DNA of 64,000 bases from Lacihabitans soyangensis. GTDB lineage: Bacteria; Bacteroidota; Bacteroidia; Cytophagales; Spirosomataceae. This document shows positions 1 to 7,475 of this stretch, in pieces. The stretch spans positions 1 to 64,000 of the forward strand of contig NZ_RJUF01000019.1 of assembly GCF_024343775.1 (NCBI RefSeq), written 5' to 3'. A program made the position numbers and the translations under genes. Each line of letters begins with the position of its first letter. The stretch's first letter is position 1. The notes under the pieces are model-generated. The model was not told where the DNA came from. It was given only the letters and a program-made list of their open reading frames with translations, and ran no database searches.

Positions 1-726
1 TCGTCACAATTTGGCATCAAGCATTATTGCACCATAGGATTGAACTCAAGAGAAGCCAACAACGAAGCTCTTGCTGAGGAAGTTATGGAAATCTTGCCTT
101 TATTTTTATACAAAGAAGGTGTGGTAGGCGTTGGAGAAATTGGCTTTGACGACCAAACCGCTGCAGAGGAAAAATATTACCGTCAGCAGTTAGAAATGTC
201 AAAAGAGGCTGGCTTACCTGTGCAAGTACACACGCCGCATAGAGACAAAAAGAAAGGAACAGAATTGAGCATGTCCATTGCCTTGGAGCACGCCATTGAC
301 CCAGGAATGGTAATCATCGACCATAACAATGAAGAAACCGTGGAGAGTGTTCTGGACAAAGGATTTTGGGCGGCATTTACCATTTACCCTTTCACTAAAA
401 TGGGTAATGAACGCATGGTAGAACTCGTAAAAAAGTATGGGCCAGAACGAATCATGATAAATTCTGCTGCAGACTGGGGTATAAGCGATCCATTGGCAGT
501 GCCAAAAACAGCCGCCTTGATGAAAATCAGGGGAATTTCAGATGAAGCTATAAAAATGGTTTGCTACCAAAACGCCATTGATGCCTTTGCTCAAAGTGGA
601 CAAATAAATGTGGCGGACTTCGAGACACCACAAGTAATCGATCAAAGTCTAAAATTCAATGGAAATACCGTTTTAAGAGGCGGACAGATTCCGAGAGTGG
701 ACAAAAATTCTATTTTTATTAGCTAA
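1..726 (+). CDS. eboB: EboB, TatD-like metal-dependent hydrolase (5' end outside window)
   Basis: The reading frame is open from base 1, so the gene begins before the window; the first TTG at 40 is internal. The visible 241 codons are the C-terminal part of a TatD-like TIM-barrel hydrolase. Candidate metal ligands are visible: Glu in GEIGFD, His residues in QVHTPH, His in IIDHNNE and Asp in SAADWG, in the order expected of an amidohydrolase/TatD barrel. It is followed after 7 bp by a UbiA gene and then by eboD-eboE-eboF homologues, which identifies it as EboB rather than the housekeeping DNase TatD. In cyanobacteria the ebo genes are linked to moving scytonemin precursors to the periplasm; the substrate of EboB itself is unknown. 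eboA would be expected just upstream, outside the window. Confidence 0.85.
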   Translation, partial: SSQFGIKHYCTIGLNSREANNEALAEEVMEILPLFLYKEGVVGVGEIGFDDQTAAEEKYYRQQLEMSKEAGLPVQVHTPHRDKKKGTELSMSIALEHAIDPGMVIIDHNNEETVESVLDKGFWAAFTIYPFTKMGNERMVELVKKYGPERIMINSAADWGISDPLAVPKTAALMKIRGISDEAIKMVCYQNAIDAFAQSGQINVADFETPQVIDQSLKFNGNTVLRGGQIPRVDKNSIFIS

Positions 727-733
727 GTATATT

Positions 734-1615
734 TTGAACATAAAAGCATATCTTCAACTCTGTCGCCCCGCCAATATCATCACAGCTATTGCCGATATTT
801 TGGCAGGAGTAGCAATAGCGAGTTTTGCGACTCCATTAACCGAAATAAATCCGTTTGGGGTAATACTTTTATGTATTTCTACTATTGGTCTGTACGGTGG
901 CGGAATAGTTTTTAATGATATTTTTGATTTAGAATTAGATAAAATCGAGCGGCCTGAAAGAGCAATTCCCAGTGGAAGGATAAGCTTAAGAAATGCCTAT
1001 ATTTTCGGAACTGTGCTTTTGTTAATAGCAATTATTTCCGCTTTTTCGAATGGTAGTTTAAGTGGAATCATCGCAACATTGATCGCAATCTCAGCCCTTG
1101 TTTATGACAAATACGGAAAACATCATTCGTTTTTGGGACCGATTAATATGGGTCTTTGTCGTGGTGGAAATCTGATTTTAGGGATGTCTATAGTTGCCAA
1201 TACGGTTTCCGAATGGTGGTGGTTGGGAATTTTACCAGTCTGTTACATAGCAGCCATCACAATCATAAGCAGAGGTGAAGTGCATGGTGGCAACAAAAAC
1301 ACCCTATATTTTGCTGGTTTATTATACATAATGGTTAGTATTTCACAATTAACTATTGCTTACAAACTCGATAACCTCTTGATAACCTTAGCTTTTGTTG
1401 CAATTCATATTTATTTGATTTTCAAGTCATTACTTAAAGCTATTTCGAACCCGATTGGACCAAATATTAGCAAGGCTGTTAAGGCTGGAGTATTGGCTCT
1501 AATCGTGATGGACGCGGCCTGGGTGAGTGTTTCAGGCAATTTTGTTATTGCACTTTTTGTACTAATTTTACTACCGATATCGATAAAACTAGCAAAAGTT
1601 TTTGCTGTTACGTAG
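734..1615 (+). CDS. eboC: EboC, UbiA-family prenyltransferase
   Basis: A 293-residue polytopic membrane protein of the UbiA family, which transfers prenyl chains to small acceptors in the membrane. The first Asp-rich motif is clear, NDIFDLELD near residue 62, followed by a polar loop RPERAIPSG; a weaker second acidic motif is in the LVYDKYGKHH segment. Most of the remaining sequence is hydrophobic helices. The start is TTG at 734, eight bases after the eboB stop, so the two genes are probably co-transcribed and translationally coupled. No menaquinone or haem biosynthesis genes flank it; position in the ebo order B-C-D-E-F gives the name. The acceptor and the prenyl donor are not known and cannot be read from the sequence. 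Confidence 0.88.
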   Translation: MNIKAYLQLCRPANIITAIADILAGVAIASFATPLTEINPFGVILLCISTIGLYGGGIVFNDIFDLELDKIERPERAIPSGRISLRNAYIFGTVLLLIAIISAFSNGSLSGIIATLIAISALVYDKYGKHHSFLGPINMGLCRGGNLILGMSIVANTVSEWWWLGILPVCYIAAITIISRGEVHGGNKNTLYFAGLLYIMVSISQLTIAYKLDNLLITLAFVAIHIYLIFKSLLKAISNPIGPNISKAVKAGVLALIVMDAAWVSVSGNFVIALFVLILLPISIKLAKVFAVT

Positions 1616-1690
1616 GATCTTAAATAAAAGAAATTAAATATTCTAAATATAATGAACTAATGGCTCCTTAAAATCATCAAATAGTCCGTT

Positions 1691-1750
1691 CTGAAAATTT
1701 GATGTAGAGTTAAGTTCATTAAACACTCAAAAATTAAATCAAATTTTCAG
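1691..1750. repeat. 13-bp perfect inverted repeat with 34-nt loop
   Basis: CTGAAAATTTGAT at 1691-1703 is repeated as its exact reverse complement at 1738-1750. It lies in the 325-bp gap between eboC and eboD. It could form a stem in RNA or be a binding site; no T-tract follows, so it is not a typical terminator. Confidence 0.7.
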
Positions 1751-1780
1751 AGAGGATTTTATTTGATGAATGTTTTTTTG

Positions 1781-1823
1781 CCTACTTTTTTTCGAAAAAA
1801 AGCAGGTCCCCGCCGGAAAGGCG
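1781..1823. repeat. Palindrome CTTTTTTTCGAAAAAAAG plus small GC hairpin
   Basis: 1785-1802 is a perfect 18-bp palindrome (CTTTTTTTCGAAAAAAAG), flanked by CCT at 1781-1783 and AGG at 1804-1806 so the stem can extend with one mismatch. It is followed at once by a GC-rich hairpin, CGCC-GGAAA-GGCG at 1811-1823. The rest of the 1616-1940 gap is AT-rich with no open gene. The oligo-T half could act as a terminator for eboB-eboC; the composite structure also looks like a dispersed intergenic element. Function is inference. Confidence 0.6.
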
Positions 1824-1940
1824 ACGAATCAAATATAAGGAGTTTATTATTTTGTGTTTGTTTCAGTTTATTTAATAAAACTAAAATTGTGCATTCAAAA
1901 AGAAGTTTAGTCAGGTGATAAAAATTTTATTCAACCATAA

Positions 1941-3089
1941 ATGAAGTCTATAAAACAGGCCTTTGAGGTTCCGTTCAGTTTTGATATTATTTTTACTGAG
2001 AACCTTTTTTCTACTGATAATCAAGAATTTAAAAACTTTCTTGAAAACTTTGGGAACCGCAGTTTCCATAAAAAAATATTATTTTTAATAGACGCAGGTG
2101 TCGCAGAAAATCATTCCTATCTGCAAGACAACATCCGTGGGTATTTTCAAGAAGTCAATAACATTTCTTTAGTTGATGAAATACTGGTGATGCCTGGTGG
2201 TGAGTTGGTTAAAAATGACCCTCAATATCTTGAAAAAGCACTTTTGGCCATCAATGAACATGGCATAGATCGGCATTCGTTTGTAGCTGCCATCGGTGGG
2301 GGAGCTTTTTTGGACATGGTAGGTTATGCCTCTTGTATTGCCCACCGCGGAGTAAAGCACATTAGAATTCCTACTACTGTTCTTTCTCAAAATGACTCTG
2401 GCGTGGGTGTTAAAAACGGTGTCAATTTTCTTGGTAAAAAGAACTTCCTGGGCACATTTGCTCCGCCAGTGGCCGTGTTCAACGATTCAAATTTCTTAAA
2501 AAGCTTATCGGACAGAGACTGGCGATCTGGAATTTCTGAAGCCGTTAAAGTGGCCTTAATCAAAGACTTATCATTTTTTGAATGGCTTGAAGATAATGCC
2601 CAAGCCATGGCTGATAGAAACAAGGAAGTTATGGGCGAGCAGATTTTCCGCTCAGCCGCACTGCATACCAATCACATTTCAAGCGGTGATCCGTTTGAAT
2701 TAGGTTCAGCCAGACCATTGGATTTTGGTCATTGGGCAGCCCATAAATTGGAGTACTTGACCAATTTCGAAATCCGGCATGGCGAAGCTGTGGCTATCGG
2801 CATAGCCTTGGACTCTGTTTATTCTAAAATACTAGGTCTAATTACCCAAGAAGAGGCAGATAGAATTCTTATTTTGCTCAAAAAACTGGGTTTTATTCTG
2901 TACCATCCAGCACTTGGGGAAAACGACAAATTGAATCTTTGGGAAGGATTAAATGAATTCAGAGAGCATTTGGGAGGCGAATTGACCATAACAATTTTGG
3001 AAAAATTGGGTAAAGGAAAAGAAATACACGAAGTAGATTTTGAAGCCATGAAACAAGCCGTTGATGAGCTCGAAAAATTGAACGTATAA
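1941..3089 (+). CDS. eboD: EboD, 3-dehydroquinate synthase-like sugar phosphate cyclase
   Basis: A 382-residue member of the dehydroquinate synthase/sugar phosphate cyclase fold: NAD-binding glycine motif GGGAFLDMVGYA near residue 118, PTTVLSQNDSGVG, SEAVKVALIKD, a metal-binding FGHWAAH, and RHGEAVAIG with a second metal His. The pattern differs from AroB: AroB has RxxLNxGHTxGHxxE, whereas here it is RPLDFGHWAAHKLE, with Asp in place of the Asn. A housekeeping aroB role is therefore unlikely; the ebo context makes it EboD, probably making a cyclitol-like product. It starts at ATG 1941 after a 325-bp gap with repeats, so it may have its own promoter. Product unknown. Confidence 0.87.
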   Translation: MKSIKQAFEVPFSFDIIFTENLFSTDNQEFKNFLENFGNRSFHKKILFLIDAGVAENHSYLQDNIRGYFQEVNNISLVDEILVMPGGELVKNDPQYLEKALLAINEHGIDRHSFVAAIGGGAFLDMVGYASCIAHRGVKHIRIPTTVLSQNDSGVGVKNGVNFLGKKNFLGTFAPPVAVFNDSNFLKSLSDRDWRSGISEAVKVALIKDLSFFEWLEDNAQAMADRNKEVMGEQIFRSAALHTNHISSGDPFELGSARPLDFGHWAAHKLEYLTNFEIRHGEAVAIGIALDSVYSKILGLITQEEADRILILLKKLGFILYHPALGENDKLNLWEGLNEFREHLGGELTITILEKLGKGKEIHEVDFEAMKQAVDELEKLNV

Positions 3090-3104
3090 TAGAAACAATT
3101 AAAA

Positions 3105-3129
3105 CCTTAGCGTCTTAGCGACCTAGCGG
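3105..3129. repeat. Three near-identical 8-bp units (xCTTAGCG type)
   Basis: CCTTAGCG at 3105-3112, TCTTAGCG at 3113-3120 and ACCTAGCG at 3121-3128 stand in tandem, filling the short gap between eboD and eboE and ending 12 bp before the eboE start. Similar short CTTNGCG runs are familiar to me from intergenic DNA of Bacteroidota, but I cannot count copies here. Confidence 0.7.
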
Positions 3130-3140
3130 TAAAATCAAAT

Positions 3141-4340
3141 ATGAAAACAGCATTTGGCCAACTTAGCTATTGCAGCAATATACATCCGGGAGAAGACTGG
3201 AAAGAGCATTTTTCGGTACTTAAAACCAGTATTCCTGAAATAAAAGCAGCCGTCAGTCCAACGGAACCCATGGGACTCGGACTTAGATTAGCCAATCAAG
3301 CGAGTATAGATTTATCTGAAAATGAGAACTTTGAGGATTTCAAAAATTGGTTAGAAGCTAACGATGTCTACGTTTTTACGATGAATGGATTTCCGTACGG
3401 AAATTTTCATAATGTAGTGGTGAAAGACCAAGTTCATGCTCCTGACTGGACCACCAAAGATCGGGCAGATTACACTATCAGAATGTTTGAATTACTGGCT
3501 AAACTCCTTCCCGAAAATCTAGATGAAGGCGGAATTTCAACATCTCCTCTCTCCTATCGTTTTTGGTGGAATACGCCCGAAAGTTTAGAAAAGGCCACCA
3601 AAGCGGCCACCAAAAACATTTTATTGGTCGTTGATGCTTTAATCGATATTTTTGAGAAAACTGATAAAACGCTACATTTAGACATTGAACCAGAGCCTGA
3701 TGGTATTTTAGAAAATTCCGAGGAATTCATAAATTGGTACAAGGGGTATTTGCTTCCAATGGGCGTCCAACACCTTGCTGGCAAAGGATATTCGACTGAA
3801 GAGGCCACCATACTCATAAAAAAGCATATAACACTTTGCTATGATGTTTGCCATTTTGCAGTTGGCTTTGAAAACCCACAAGACGTTATCGATAAACTTA
3901 ATAATGAAGGACTTAAAGTAGGCAAAATTCAAATAAGTTCAGCTGTAAAAGTAGATTTTTCTGAAAATGCAGAAGAAAAACTAAAAACAATAGCCCAATA
4001 CAATGAGCCCACTTATTTGCACCAGGTGGTGGCTCAGCAAAAAGATGGAAGTTTCCAAAAATTCCCAGATTTAACCGAAGCCATCGCTAGTTTTCATGAA
4101 AATATCAGTGAATGGAGAGTACATTTTCATGTTCCTTTGTTTCTGGAGAATTATGGTTTGCTGGGCTCGACTCAGTCAGATATTGTAGAAACTATCAAAG
4201 TGCATAAAAACAAACTATTTACTCATCATCTTGAAATCGAGACTTACACTTGGGGAGTTTTGCCATCAGAGTTCCAAGCACCTCTTAATGAATCCATTAT
4301 ACGAGAAATCAACTGGGTAAAGGGTCTTCTTAATGGTTGA
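3141..4340 (+). CDS. eboE: EboE, xylose-isomerase-like TIM-barrel protein
   Basis: A 399-residue soluble protein of the sugar phosphate isomerase/epimerase (xylose isomerase-like TIM barrel) type. Acidic and His residues placed at strand ends are consistent with a metal site: LHLDIEPEPDG (around residue 180), CYDVCHFAVGF (around 235) and a late HHLEIETYTW. It has no signal peptide. It starts with ATG 3141, 51 bp after eboD across a small tandem repeat, and is followed by eboF. The ebo order supports the name. Acting with EboD on a cyclic or sugar-derived metabolite is a reasonable inference, but no substrate can be read from the sequence. Confidence 0.85.
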   Translation: MKTAFGQLSYCSNIHPGEDWKEHFSVLKTSIPEIKAAVSPTEPMGLGLRLANQASIDLSENENFEDFKNWLEANDVYVFTMNGFPYGNFHNVVVKDQVHAPDWTTKDRADYTIRMFELLAKLLPENLDEGGISTSPLSYRFWWNTPESLEKATKAATKNILLVVDALIDIFEKTDKTLHLDIEPEPDGILENSEEFINWYKGYLLPMGVQHLAGKGYSTEEATILIKKHITLCYDVCHFAVGFENPQDVIDKLNNEGLKVGKIQISSAVKVDFSENAEEKLKTIAQYNEPTYLHQVVAQQKDGSFQKFPDLTEAIASFHENISEWRVHFHVPLFLENYGLLGSTQSDIVETIKVHKNKLFTHHLEIETYTWGVLPSEFQAPLNESIIREINWVKGLLNG

Positions 4341-4344
4341 ATGA

Positions 4345-4391
4345 ATTAAAGAATGAATGATTATTATTTTGAATGATTCAATGATTGATTA
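4345..4391. repeat. Degenerate GAATGATT repeats with a short palindrome
   Basis: The eboE-eboF gap contains imperfect repeats of AATGA(A/T)T and an inverted repeat TTGAATGATTCAA at 4369-4381. It resembles low-complexity intergenic repeats rather than a terminator: no GC-rich stem and no T-tract. Confidence 0.5.
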
Positions 4392-4425
4392 AACAAGGGT
4401 ATATTTTGGTAAAATATAGAAAGAA

Positions 4426-5799
4426 ATGCAAAAAACAGTTGTAATCGATATAGTGGGATTGAGTACGAGCGTGATAGGTAAGCATACGCCTTTTTTGCAA
4501 AAGTATATTGCCAAAAATAATCTTACCCACATAAAACCCGCATTTCCTGCCGTTACTACTACCGCACAGAGTTGCTACGTGACCGGAAAAACGCCAGCCG
4601 AACACGGAATAGTGGGCAATGGATGGTATGACCACGAGGCCTCAGAAATAAAATTCTGGAAACAATCGAACAAACTGGTGTATGCCGAAAAAATCTGGGA
4701 AGCCGCCAAACGAAAAAATCCTGAATTTACAAGTTCAAAAATGTTTTGGTGGTATAACATGTACTCCTCGGCCGATTTTTCAGTAACACCACGTCCACAA
4801 TATCATTCCGATGGGGTGAAAATGCCTGATTGTTACTCTTACCCCTCAGATTTAAGAGATAAACTCCAAAAGAAGTTTGGGACCTTTCCTTTGTTTAAAT
4901 TTTGGGGACCAGGTGCCAATATTGAATGCTCCAAGTGGATTGCGAATGCTTCTATGGAAGTTGACCGAGAAAACGACCCGACACTAACGCTAATATATTT
5001 GCCGCATTTGGACTATTGCTTGCAGAAATTCGGCACGGATTTCTCTAAAATAGCCAAAGAATTAAACGAAATAGATGCTCTGGCGGAAGAACTGGTCACT
5101 TATTATGAGCAAAAAAATGCCAACATTATTTTGCTTTCAGAATATGGCATAAACAACGTTTCTCGGCCCGTTCATATCAACAGAATTTTAAGAGAAAATA
5201 GCTTAGTGGCCATCAGAGTAGAGGCTGGGCTCGAACTCTTGGATGCCGGAGCCTCAAAAGCCTTTGCGGTAGCTGACCACCAAATTGCCCATATTTATGT
5301 CAATGACCCAAAAGAAAAGGCCCGTGTAAAAAGTATTTTGGAGAAAATAGAAGGTGTAGCCTTGGTAATGGACGAAGCCGAAAAACAGCAACACCACATC
5401 AACCATAAAAGAGCAGGAGATTTTGTACTAATGGCCAAAGCCGACAGCTGGTTTACTTATTATTACTGGAACGACGACAAACTTGCACCCGACTTTGCAC
5501 GAAGCGTAGACATACATAACAAACCCGGCTACGACCCTGTGGAGATGTTCATGAACCCTGCAAATCCTTTCATAAAATTACGGGCAGCCTATAAACTAGC
5601 CAGAAAACTCCTCGGATTTAGATACCGCATGGATGTAATTCCATTGGACGCCACACTCATTAAAGGCTCACACGGCACCTTGGACATTGGCAAAGAATAC
5701 TATCCCGTACTTATAACTAATCAAGCCATTAATCAAAAAGAGATAGCGGCCACAGATGTTTATAATGTAATTTGGCAGAGTGTTTTTGGAGAGGGGTAA
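4426..5799 (+). CDS. eboF: EboF, alkaline phosphatase-superfamily (NPP-like) protein with altered metal site
   Basis: 457 residues of the type I phosphodiesterase/nucleotide pyrophosphatase branch of the alkaline phosphatase superfamily. The first metal Asp (D8 in VIDIVGL) and the Thr nucleophile region (PAVTTTAQ, residues 41-48) are present, as are D196 in LPHLDYCLQKFG and the late H416 in KGSHGT. Other ligands are replaced: the position four after D196 is Gln200 instead of His, and the SDHG motif reads SEYG (E239, Y240). Three of the seven canonical ligands are therefore changed, so activity as a normal two-zinc phosphodiesterase is doubtful. No signal peptide is visible. Last gene of the ebo cluster; its 3' end is partly repeated 0.9 kb downstream. 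Confidence 0.85.
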   Translation: MQKTVVIDIVGLSTSVIGKHTPFLQKYIAKNNLTHIKPAFPAVTTTAQSCYVTGKTPAEHGIVGNGWYDHEASEIKFWKQSNKLVYAEKIWEAAKRKNPEFTSSKMFWWYNMYSSADFSVTPRPQYHSDGVKMPDCYSYPSDLRDKLQKKFGTFPLFKFWGPGANIECSKWIANASMEVDRENDPTLTLIYLPHLDYCLQKFGTDFSKIAKELNEIDALAEELVTYYEQKNANIILLSEYGINNVSRPVHINRILRENSLVAIRVEAGLELLDAGASKAFAVADHQIAHIYVNDPKEKARVKSILEKIEGVALVMDEAEKQQHHINHKRAGDFVLMAKADSWFTYYYWNDDKLAPDFARSVDIHNKPGYDPVEMFMNPANPFIKLRAAYKLARKLLGFRYRMDVIPLDATLIKGSHGTLDIGKEYYPVLITNQAINQKEIAATDVYNVIWQSVFGEG

Positions 5800-5860
5800 G
5801 TGTTTTGGAAATAAACAGGTTGTGAATTATGGAGTTATGTTTTTTTTGAAGTTGAGTTCA

Positions 5861-5891
5861 TTGTTTCAGAAATAAAATAAACCTACATTTA
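5861..5891 (+). promoter_or_regulatory. Possible Bacteroidota-type promoter for the toxin-antitoxin module
   Basis: TTG at 5861-5863, a 20-bp spacer and TACATTTA at 5884-5891, one base off the TAnnTTTG consensus. It sits 38 bp before the antitoxin start. Confidence 0.35.
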
Positions 5892-5929
5892 CAATCTAAA
5901 TTATATGTTCACTTATTTCAGTATTCTGT

Positions 5930-6151
5930 ATGAACACCATGCGAATTGACATAATAAATCCAAAAGCTGCCAAACTTTTAAGAGACTTGGAGGACATGAA
6001 CCTGATTTCCATTCAAGATTCATCAAAAAAAGGATTTGCAGATGTTCTAAAAAAGCTTCGTTCAAAGGCCAAAGAGGCACCATCATTGGAAGAGATAACT
6101 AAAGAAGTGGAGTTGGTTAGAAGCAAACGTTATGCAGAAAAATCCAACTAG
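5930..6151 (+). CDS. Small antitoxin-like protein of a PIN toxin module
   Basis: 73 residues with no recognised catalytic motif: an N-terminal segment RIDIINPKAAKLLRDLEDMNL (read in two parts) typical of short antitoxins that pair a DNA-binding strand with helices, and a charged C-terminal helix suited to wrapping a toxin. The stop overlaps the start of the downstream PIN-domain frame by 20 bp, the usual arrangement for antitoxin-toxin operons. The start ATG at 5930 was kept; a second ATG two codons later (MRIDIIN) is equally plausible. Function is inferred from size, order and overlap. Confidence 0.65.
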   Translation: MNTMRIDIINPKAAKLLRDLEDMNLISIQDSSKKGFADVLKKLRSKAKEAPSLEEITKEVELVRSKRYAEKSN

Positions 6152-6631
6152 AATCATTATTGACACTAATCTCTGGGTCAGCTTCTTGATATCAAAAGAT
6201 TATTCAAAACTGGACGAAATCATTTTTACCGAAAAAGTTTCGCTAGTTTTTAGCAAAGAATTGCTTGATGAATTTTTGGAAGTGGCACGCAGGCCTAATT
6301 TAGAAGATTTTTTGCTGCAAATGATATTGAGGAAATACTTGAGACTATAGACGAATATGCAGATTTTGTCAAAGTTAAATCTAAAATTGAGCTTTGTAGA
6401 GACCCGAAAGGTAACTTTTTGCTCTCCTTATTAGCTGATGGTAAAGCCGATTATTTACTTACTGGAGATAAAGACTTACTTGATTTAGTCAATTTTGGAA
6501 AGACGAAAATTCTAACAATTTCTCAATTCCTTACAAAGAATAAAAGTTCATATTTCATTCAAGGCTCAAACAGAGTGATAGCCATCGATATTGAGTTTTT
6601 ACAATTTACTCATTACCAATCAAGCAATTAA
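6132..6631 (+). pseudogene. PIN-domain toxin, frameshifted
   Basis: The frame from 6132 reads a clear PIN-domain N-terminus (IIIDTNLWVSFLI, then DEFLEVARRPNLEDF) but leaves the family pattern after codon 60. The correct continuation (AANDIEEILETIDEYADF, then CRDPKGNFLLSLLADGKADYLLTGDKDLL) is in the next frame and is open to 6631. The switch falls on a run of six T at 6308-6313; one more T would restore a single frame of about 167 codons. The four acidic PIN residues (D11, the Glu in DEFLE, the Asp in CRDP, the Asp in GDKD) all survive, so the break is recent, a sequencing error, or slippage. The last ~35 codons are not PIN sequence and derive from an eboF remnant. Confidence 0.75.
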
Positions 6632-6683
6632 GCAGAAAGAGCTAGTATGTCATAAACGGATTTGTGAGGGTGTTTTTGGGAAC
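6557..6683 (+). pseudogene. Decayed copy of the eboF 3' end
   Basis: The segment can be read LITNQAIKQKE...VFG, against LITNQAINQKE...VFGEG at the eboF C-terminus. At DNA level 6607-6644 matches 5708-5745 at about 31 of 38 positions, and the similarity can be followed back to AAGGCTCA at 6561 (eboF 5663). One small frame slip and a roughly 9-bp deletion separate the copies. The toxin-antitoxin module lies between the two copies. Confidence 0.65.
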
Positions 6684-6695
6684 GATTCGATAACC

Positions 6696-7448
6696 TCACC
6701 TTGCAAACTTCTCCAGCTGATTTACCAAAACTTCGAAATCATTAGGGTAAGGGGCAGTTGCTTCGATAACTTGACCGTCGAGATCGCGGAATTTGATGGT
6801 GTGGGCGTGTAGGGCCACTCTTTTCATCAATGGTAATTCCTCGGTGTCGTTTTTGAGGTTAAACTTTCTTTTGATGTCTGACAGAAATACCATTTCGCCG
6901 CCATAAGTCGGGTCACAAACAATCGGGGCTTTGAGGCATTGCAAATGCACACGTATTTGGTGCATACGTCCTGTAATCGGGATACATTTCACCAAGGTAT
7001 GTCTGGTGTATTTTCTGATGGTAAAAAATATCGTTTCAGCCATTTTGCCCTTTGCCTTGTCTATCCTCACAGCTGTGCCATCTTTCAAGGGTGCTATCGG
7101 CAAAAAGACTGAAATAGAGTCAAAATCGTGCAAACCATTTACGACCGCATGGTATTCTTTCTGTACTTCGCGATGCTCAAACTGCATGGCCAAGTTACGA
7201 TAAGCTTCAGGATTTTTGGCAATTACTAAGGCACCTGATGTTTCTTTGTCGAGTCTGTGGCAGAGTTGCACATCTCCATAAGTTTCACGTGCCAGTTTAA
7301 GGATACTAATAGATCGGTCAGCAGTACGTTCATCAAGCGAAGGAACAAATGGTGGTTTGTTGATAACCATATAGTTATCATTTTCAAAAATCACTAATTC
7401 CTTAAAATCTAAATTCTTGGGTGCTTTTTTAAACCTGCTTAAATCCAT
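6696..7448 (-). CDS. RluA-family 23S rRNA/tRNA pseudouridine synthase
   Basis: 250 residues of the RluA family, which converts uridine to pseudouridine in rRNA or tRNA. The catalytic motif HRLDKETSG is at residues 64-72 with the nucleophile D67; the GRMHQIRVHL motif follows around residue 160. There is no N-terminal S4 domain, so it is a short RluA/RluC-catalytic-core protein and the exact target uridine cannot be assigned. It lies downstream of the histidine kinase gene on the same strand (27 bp gap) and could be part of that transcript. Confidence 0.88.
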   Translation of the reverse strand: MDLSRFKKAPKNLDFKELVIFENDNYMVINKPPFVPSLDERTADRSISILKLARETYGDVQLCHRLDKETSGALVIAKNPEAYRNLAMQFEHREVQKEYHAVVNGLHDFDSISVFLPIAPLKDGTAVRIDKAKGKMAETIFFTIRKYTRHTLVKCIPITGRMHQIRVHLQCLKAPIVCDPTYGGEMVFLSDIKRKFNLKNDTEELPLMKRVALHAHTIKFRDLDGQVIEATAPYPNDFEVLVNQLEKFAR

Positions 7449-7475
7449 CCTACCGTTTATTATTTCGGTACAAAG

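Noticed and set aside
1691-1750. Insertion-sequence terminal inverted repeats
   Set aside because: Only 34 bp lie between the arms, with no transposase and no target duplication.
1941-3089. Housekeeping aroB
   Set aside because: Key site differs from AroB and the gene sits inside an ebo cluster with no other shikimate gene.
3105-3129. CRISPR-like array
   Set aside because: Units are only 8 bp with no spacers and there are no cas genes.
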